NCBI RefSeq assembly: GCF_965638725.1
Contig: NC_134951.1
Coordinates: 3,596,001-3,660,000, forward strand
Reading direction: 5' to 3'
DNA length: 64,000 bases
From: Aptenodytes patagonicus
Taxonomy: Eukaryota > Chordata > Aves > Sphenisciformes > Spheniscidae
Shown here: positions 57,685-64,000 of the stretch, piece by piece
How positions within the stretch are numbered: the first letter of the stretch is position 1
How the letters are laid out: every line of letters starts with the position of its first letter
Notes under the pieces: generated by a model
What the model was told of the DNA's origin: nothing
What the model saw: the letters and a program-made list of their open reading frames with translations, nothing else
Databases searched by the model: none
Made by a program: the position numbers and the translations under genes

Positions 57685-58089
57685 GGGCTGGCCAGGTTGT
57701 ACTTGCTGTAAGTAGAAAGATGGTAATTTAGACTCATGATTGAAAAAAACTGAAAATATGCCACTCACATCTCTGTCTGACATGCCAGAAGCTATTAAAG
57801 CCCTAACCGAGGCTACAAGTAGGAATGTATGATTTGGGTTTACAATTCTTAGAGCAACCTTAATGTCAAAGGTCGGAAAAGAACAGCAGTCTTATCTCCG
57901 TGTTCTATTCCCCACGGTAAAGAAATAACGATCTCAAATGGTAGCGACAGAGATGCAGTTTTAAGAGTTGGAAAAGCCTTCCTATGTTTAGTCAAGCACA
58001 CAACAGACTCTGCAGAGTTTGTGGAGTTCATGTAAGAGAGGCACCGATTTAGTGTTTTTTTTTTAAAACACATCTGTCAAGACTCATGC
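57685..58089. other. PINX1 intron, no feature seen
   Basis: AT-rich; nothing recognised. Confidence 0.5.
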
Positions 58090-58168
58090 GAGCAGACCTG
58101 ATCCCTCTTAGAGAAAAGGTGATGGATTTGGTGAGCCCTTAAGGTCCTTTCCAAACTTACCTCCTATG
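58090..58168 (+). mobile_element. Possible old CR1 3' end
   Basis: 'tggatttggtgagcccttaa' and 'ggtcctttccaaacttacct', then cctatga, follow the old CR1 3' end ('...ggtcccttccaacc...ttctatga'). Short and diverged. Confidence 0.4.
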
Positions 58169-60569
58169 AAAAGAAACCTAACACACAGAAACACGGAAGA
58201 GAGGAATTAATAACTGCATCCCACGAGTGAAAAATGGTTCTAGATCACCTTGCATCTTGTCCTGAGAAGCTCTGGTGGACAGCAGCACGGTAACAGAAAA
58301 GAGTGACATTTAGAGATTTCATGAAAGAGTTAAATACTCAAACAGGTAATATCTGAATTTTGAAAGAATTTGGCCACCAGAGCTACTTCCCTGCAACAGT
58401 TACAAGAAGCTGCTGCCAATGTTAACATCAGAAGGCAGATACTGACAGGTTTTTTTTGCCCAGTCAGATGCCGGTATTGACACTCATTTAGACAAGCCAG
58501 TACAAACACGCATAAAAGGACATTTTCTATAGCAACGGCTTCTCAAGTAACTAAGGAATTTATCGACAGTCATGAAATCTCTGGCAGGCAGGTGGAAGGC
58601 GGTGGGGTTAGCTTCCCAAATGTCCTGGGGCACGGAAAAGCTGATGCGACTCACGTAACAACGGTTCCTACCGCGTTGTTGAAACCTGGGTAGTTTGAGA
58701 GATGAGTGACAGCCTCCCCGAGCTGTGCAACATGCAGCAGGAATTATTGAATTGTCCTTTCGGAGAGTGGCCAAGTGATGTGGAGGATGGGTGATAAATT
58801 ACAGTTGCAGGTCAGGCTCCTCGTGAGAGGACAGATATTTTTGCTGAACCAACAGCTACTTGAATTTTTCTTTAGACTGGAAAGCAAATGGCAAGTTTCC
58901 TTACGCAAGAGTTACTGACCAGTTGTTTAAACTCAAAGCAATAAATAGTATCCCTTCTACTGGAAAGCCTCAAAATACTTTACCAGTGTTAGACCCAAAC
59001 AGGTCCAAACTATTGTGAATAAGGGAAACTTGCAAAGAAATACAAGTAACAAAGGTACAAGTAATGAAGGGTGGGCGGAATTACCATCCAAATTTCTGGC
59101 TCTGCATTTTATGCCCCAGTTCATAGCACACCATCTAACCAGTCACAGTGTAACTCTGTGCTAGTGCAGAAGGTGAAACTGATTCAGAGAGAGGAAGCTG
59201 ATCTAATTTTGCAAAGTCTAGGGGAAGGGTGAGCTGTGCACAAGGTGCGGTATGTTCCCTTGCAGACTGGGATCTTCACACGCAGCGTTCAGACCAGTTC
59301 CCAGTCTTCCTGTCTTGAAGAAAAGGGGATGTGGGTGTAAGCTTGGAGCTGAACTCCCAGCTCTAGCTGCTCTGCTTCTCAGAAGACCAGCCTCAGCATC
59401 CTATATTTGGATTTTGAACCCGAAACTGTCAAAATGTATGCCTTTAGTCCATCACTAGTTTGAAGGCAAAAGAAAAACCTTAGTCTCAACAAATTTAATC
59501 TGGTCTCAGATTCACAGCACTTTAGGAAAAGATTTTGCAACTTTCACCAGCCGTTGTGCTTTTGTCTTTAAAGCAGAGCTGAAAAGAATACGAATCCTGG
59601 AGAGCTGATAGCCATGTGAGAAAGACAACGTGAAAGGTTCCAAGATGATTTTTTTAAATACCAGAAGAGAAGGTCTGGATAGGTAGCTGACAGTCTACTA
59701 TAGATGACAGATTAGGCAACTCTACAGGGTACAATTTGCATGTGATTCATGGGGACTGGAAGAGAACTAGAAAGTTGAGATTATAATGAGATTAATCATA
59801 CGACTCTAGGGATCCCATTCATCCCACTGCTGAAGGGTCCTAGCGCCGCTTTGTACTATCTGAGCTGCATTCAGGAAGTTATTTGGGGTTCGCTGGGACA
59901 GAAGCATATCTGATTGGAAGGAGGGAAGAGATAAAAGTTTGCTGGTTTTCCAATCAAAGCCAGCCCGTATCAAAGTTATGTGACCACGAGCTGAGATTAA
60001 GGACTGTAGTAAACCTCAAATTCCAGACTAGAGCTGAAAAGCTTTGAGATTTAATGCTAATAATTCATACGGCTCTCACATTTACCAGGAGTGACTGTTA
60101 AAAAAAAAAATAATAATAATAAAAAAAAAATCAATCAATCTGAAGGAACCGTTCTGCATCCTGAAACAAAGGGAAAGGATGAGATCATACCTATTTCTTC
60201 AGCCCTGGTGAGGTCTCAAAGTTAACGCATGAAACAGATGAGGAGACTTGCATTAGCAAGGCATGCCAATGTCACAGCAATAAATAAATGTTCAAATAAT
60301 AAGGCTGCACCTTCAGCTGATGTGGCAGCGTACTACACTGCTGTCAAACTCAGGCAAACTGCATTAGTCCCAGGATCCTCGGGTAATTGAAGATCTGGCG
60401 CCACACTTACCTGAAGGTAGACTTCAGAGCACAGCCACTATATAAAGTGCTGGGTTGCCAGGCAGGCAGTTAATTTTCTAATAACATGTGCACAGAAATA
60501 CCGTGCACTTCCAAAGCCTCTTTCCCACTGTGATCTTCTGTGTTGAACTTGGCATTATCATGGAGTTCT
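58169..60569. other. PINX1 intron, no feature seen
   Basis: Low-complexity A/TAA stretch at about 60098-60140. No exon found. Confidence 0.5.
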
Positions 60570-60680
60570 TGGGCTGTTCTACCAATGGGGACACCAAGGC
60601 CCAGGAAGCATTGAAGCAGTTTGCCCCAAACTGTATAGCATCAATATTTGATGTGGGACTCCTGGTTTTGTTTCTGGATT
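60570..60680 (+). repeat. MIR-like old SINE fragment
   Basis: 'aatggggacaccaaggccca', 'ggaagcattgaagcagtttg', 'ccccaaactgtatagc' follow the MIR core (ctgaggcccagagag... ttgcccaaggtcacacagc) in diverged form. Confidence 0.5.
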
Positions 60681-63591
60681 TCTAGTCCTGGGCTTTGGCC
60701 ACTGAGATATATTTCCACATGTGGCCAGAAGAAGAGCCGCAAGCTGGGCTTCTTGTGCCTATCTTAATGGTGAAAATTAGGAATGAAGTCTAACTATTAA
60801 GTGTAACAGAAATGAGCCAGTCTAACCAATTCATAACTGTGTTTATATTTTTCCGAGTATTGGTTACTAACCTAGAGTCACAGCACAGACCCTGGCTAAG
60901 ATCCTGAGGTCCAACACCGAGGCTCAGGCAGTCCTGGTGGAAGGTTCTCTTTGCTCCAATTCACATTCCCTTTGACTCAGACCCTTCATTTCTAGGTCAC
61001 GTAAAGACAGTACATAAAAGAAAACCTCTGACGTTCATCTATAAAGACACTCACTGTCCAAATAACCCCTTCTTTGAGGACAATTTTTGTCTGACCTTTG
61101 TTCCAAATCTGATAGCATAACTCTGATTTTTATAAAACTCTCTTAGAAAAAACAGTTAAAACTTTTTTTTTTTTTTTTAAAATTAATTCACCTTCTGGTA
61201 GAAGTCTAAACAAACAATTAGGCGTCATGCTGAATTTATGCCTTTTGGGAAAAAAAAAACCCCACAAAACACTACAATGTCTACAGAGATGCCTATTGAC
61301 CCAGCAGTTATCAGAAATGTGGGTTGTTTTTTTTTTTTCGCTGGCACAAAAACAGCTTTCTAAACAGCCAGTGACCCACTTTCACCTAGCTGGCCTCTGA
61401 AGTTGAGAGAAGATTCATACCCTCTAGACGTTAGAGGCTCTGTTTGAAGTCACTGCTGTCAGGAGATGGTCAGTTTACGTCTCCTGTCCTAGGACAGGAA
61501 AAGGATGCACTCTCAGCTCCATGTGTTGCAGTGAGATAAGCACAAAGATTTCTGTCCTATGCCCTTATCAGCTTTTCCTGCTACTCTCCAGAACAGACAC
61601 CACCAAGACTGGCAGTAAAAATTAAACTTGCTTAAGCAAAAGGAGGAGGGGGAAAAAAAAAAAAGGGTAAAAAAAAAAAAAGACTCAAGTATTTCTCATA
61701 ACTGTAATCCCAAAGTTTGAAGTTTTGGGAAAAAATTTCTTGTTAGGATTTTTGGAAGCACTGAAAACTACCTAAAATCTTCTGTATCCTCCGTATAAAC
61801 CGACCTCCTCTTCTGACACACCCAGGATGACTTACATTTTAAAACATATCTCACTAGTTAAATAGCAGTCTTTACTACATGAAAGACAGAAATATTCCCC
61901 TTGCAAATAAAACCAATTAGCTGGCAAAAGAACATTTCTTGCATATGGAAATTATGTTGTTATATTAAAATTTTTCTTCCGTGGTTTCCTTTGCTTTTTA
62001 TTCTCTCTCTGCTGCTCCCTCCGTCTCTTTACATTACTTCTGTCCTTCCACCTCAGTTTCTTATTGTGCAGAGGACAGGCTAGACAGAGCCTCCAAGGAC
62101 CTTGGTTTACCTCCTATCTTTCCATCACCTGCCCACATATGATTTAATTCATGGGTGCTTCCATCTCTACCCTGTATAAAACTGGTGTTACTTCTTGTTA
62201 AAACATTGTCATCCACACGTGAGATGGACTCGACATCACAGCAGCACGTTGGTCCAATAAAGGGATTTTAGAAAGTTAAAGGTTTCTTTCTAATCTTGTG
62301 GAAGACGCGGTTGTGCTTCCCAAATTCTCCTCAAATACTGCTCTGGTGGGTGAGCAGCGCTGTCAGGATCATACATCCATGCCTATATGTGTATGTTGCA
62401 TTTCTGACATCTACTGACAGTTTCACCTTCCAGGGATGGTGCAAACTGCCTGTGCAGTGCAGGCCTGGGAATCAGACCCCACCACCCCTGGCTTTACACC
62501 AATGGCCCAAGTGATAGCAAGTGGCATTGATATTCATCACCCCAACTGGACAGATACACATCCCAAGTGCCCCTTTAACACATCAACACCACTTTAGCAG
62601 ACGTCCTCAACTAAGACTTAAACATACAGGTGATAAATACCTTCCAGATAGAAACCAAGTTCCCAGTCTCTCTACAAAGCCCCATTTTTCACCTACCAAC
62701 GTATGTAAAACCCAATGCCATTTAGCATATACCCAGATATCATTGCCACATGGCATATTTCAGAAACATCAGCAATTGCTCTTATGCTCCTCCTCAGCCC
62801 TCAATATACATCACTGTTAAAATTATGACTGCTGACCATCTATTATTGCCTTTCTGAAGTACCAAAACCCAATCCGTTCTCGCCCACAGAAAGGCAATAA
62901 AACAGCATAGTCATTTTACACATTTAAACAATTTTAGAAAATACACCACCTTTAATTGCAGCAGCTGTTAAATACACATCATAGAAGTCATGGGGTGCCA
63001 TAGAAATCGGGGGAGAACTTTATTGATGTGCAAGGTATCACTGAAAGACAAGCCACAAGAAAGTTGTTGGGTACTTCAAGACTCCTGACTTCTAGACTCA
63101 CTTCTGCTACTAATTTCTTGTAGGACAAGGTATTTTGGGTAAAGTTTAAAAGAACAGTCCAGTTTCATTTTTACAAGCACACAAGATCCTCGAGCATATT
63201 AACTTCCCAGGTGACTTAAAAACCTACCTACGTATCTACACAGAAGAACATCTGGAGATCCAAAATGAACACAAACCACTGAAGCTATAATCCATGTATT
63301 GATTCTTTAGTGCACGCAGGACTTTCCTGTTAGGTAAACAAAGAAGCTTCTAAAATTCTGCTTTTAAAATTAATGTGCTCCTGATACATTTTACCCTTAA
63401 ACCTCACTCAGTATCCTCATTAAAGTGAAAAAAATACTTCCCTACATCCACAGAGTACCAAAACTTAGTTTGTTACTCTTACTGCTATTGAGCGAAGTTT
63501 TCAAAAGGAAGATGTTGATATATTAGCATTTCTCTAAGTCACTCTGCCATTTCTCTTTAAGTTCTACTATAATAAAGAAAAATTTACTCAC
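60681..63591. other. PINX1 intron, homopolymer-rich
   Basis: A- and T-runs at 61164-61180, 61249-61258, 61329-61339 and 61651-61681. 62240-62270 ('cacgttggtccaataaaggg') resembles the tail of an old interspersed repeat. No exon found. Confidence 0.45.
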
Positions 63592-63708
63592 TCGAATCCC
63601 CTGCAATAATATGAAAATATGGAAAAGACTGATGATGAAATGATCCTTGCGCAGGACAAGAACTATGGTGATGGCATCAAAAATGTCAAATATTCCTTCA
63701 AAACCAAA
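63592..63708 (-). CDS. Exon-like segment of 39 codons, hydrophobic, unrecognised
   Basis: On the - strand a good acceptor (cttgtttcattccag, AG at 63710-63709) and a good donor (cga|gtgagt at 63592/63591) enclose 117 bp, exactly 39 open codons in phase 0. The peptide is FGFEGIFDIFDAITIVLVLR, then KDHFIISLFHIFILLQGIR: two hydrophobic stretches split by RKDH, as in a membrane protein. It matches no part of PINX1 or SOX7 that I know. The other two frames on this strand contain stops. It could be an exon of an unrelated gene, a cassette exon, or a chance arrangement; the length divisible by three in an intron that is itself phase 0 is notable but weak. Confidence 0.25.
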
Positions 63709-64000
63709 CTGGAATGAAACAAGTATTTTAAGACCCTAATCACATGAAACCAACAACAGCATTATGCACAGCATTCTGGATAAAACAGCATGTGTGTGTG
63801 TATGTGCATGTGTCCGGGTGTGTTTATCCCTAGATATCAGACAGAACAGGAAAGGAAGAGCTGAAACACTTGTCCAGAAAATCCTCAAAAAGCAAACACA
63901 GCCAGGACAAATTTAGAAGCTTTACTTAGCTGTAATATCAAAGGCAGAGCTGACTGTAAAAGCAACCACCTCTCAAGAATGGCAAAATAAACTTACGCAA
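63709..64000. other. Right edge, TG-rich microsatellite
   Basis: An imperfect (TG)n stretch at 63791-63821; otherwise nothing recognised. Confidence 0.6.

Overview
The window comes from a bird nuclear genome. The main evidence is repeated copies of the avian CR1 LINE, ending in the 3' tail that reads on the + strand as repeats of 'atagaatcat'. Vertebrate spliced genes, old MIR-like fragments and a CpG-rich promoter agree with this. I cannot name the species; the CR1 copies look like those of neoavian birds, but that is an impression and not a measurement.

Gene order, left to right: (1) a broken last exon resembling the human C8orf74 protein on the + strand (about 18.78-18.93 kb); (2) SOX7 on the - strand, complete in two coding exons (33361-33136 and 31089-30191, 374 codons), with a TATA-like promoter near 33.47 kb and an AT-rich 3' UTR reaching to about 28.7-29.2 kb; (3) the last coding exon of PINX1 on the - strand (42913-42308), the rest of PINX1 lying beyond the right edge. 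C8orf74(+) / SOX7(-) / PINX1(-) is the order and orientation I know from human 8p23.1, so the block looks syntenic. From 42.9 kb to the right edge is most simply read as the last PINX1 intron, because I found no exon matching the PINX1 G-patch region.

Layout: 1-18 kb is gene-poor and carries a cluster of CR1 copies, nearly all on the - strand, plus four copies of a dispersed repeat I cannot name. From 18.9-28.5 kb the DNA becomes GC-rich and has no gene I can support; its long open frames look like GC artefacts. From 28.7-36.3 kb is the SOX7 locus and its CpG-rich flank, with a 0.9-kb minisatellite in the single SOX7 intron. From 36.3-42.3 kb is the SOX7-PINX1 spacer, with a pair of adjoining open frames on the - strand (38.3-39.1 kb), one starting with a signal-peptide-like segment and rich in cysteine. 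From 42.9-64 kb is AT-rich intron with old repeats and one exon-like segment (63592-63708, - strand).

SOX7 is an HMG-box transcription factor of vascular and endoderm development. PINX1 is a nucleolar telomerase inhibitor and rRNA-processing factor. They are neighbours by ancestry, and I see nothing in the sequence that joins them in one pathway. The most interesting items are the C8orf74-like exon with a single in-frame stop inside otherwise conserved sequence, the SOX7 intronic minisatellite, and the two unrecognised coding-like segments.
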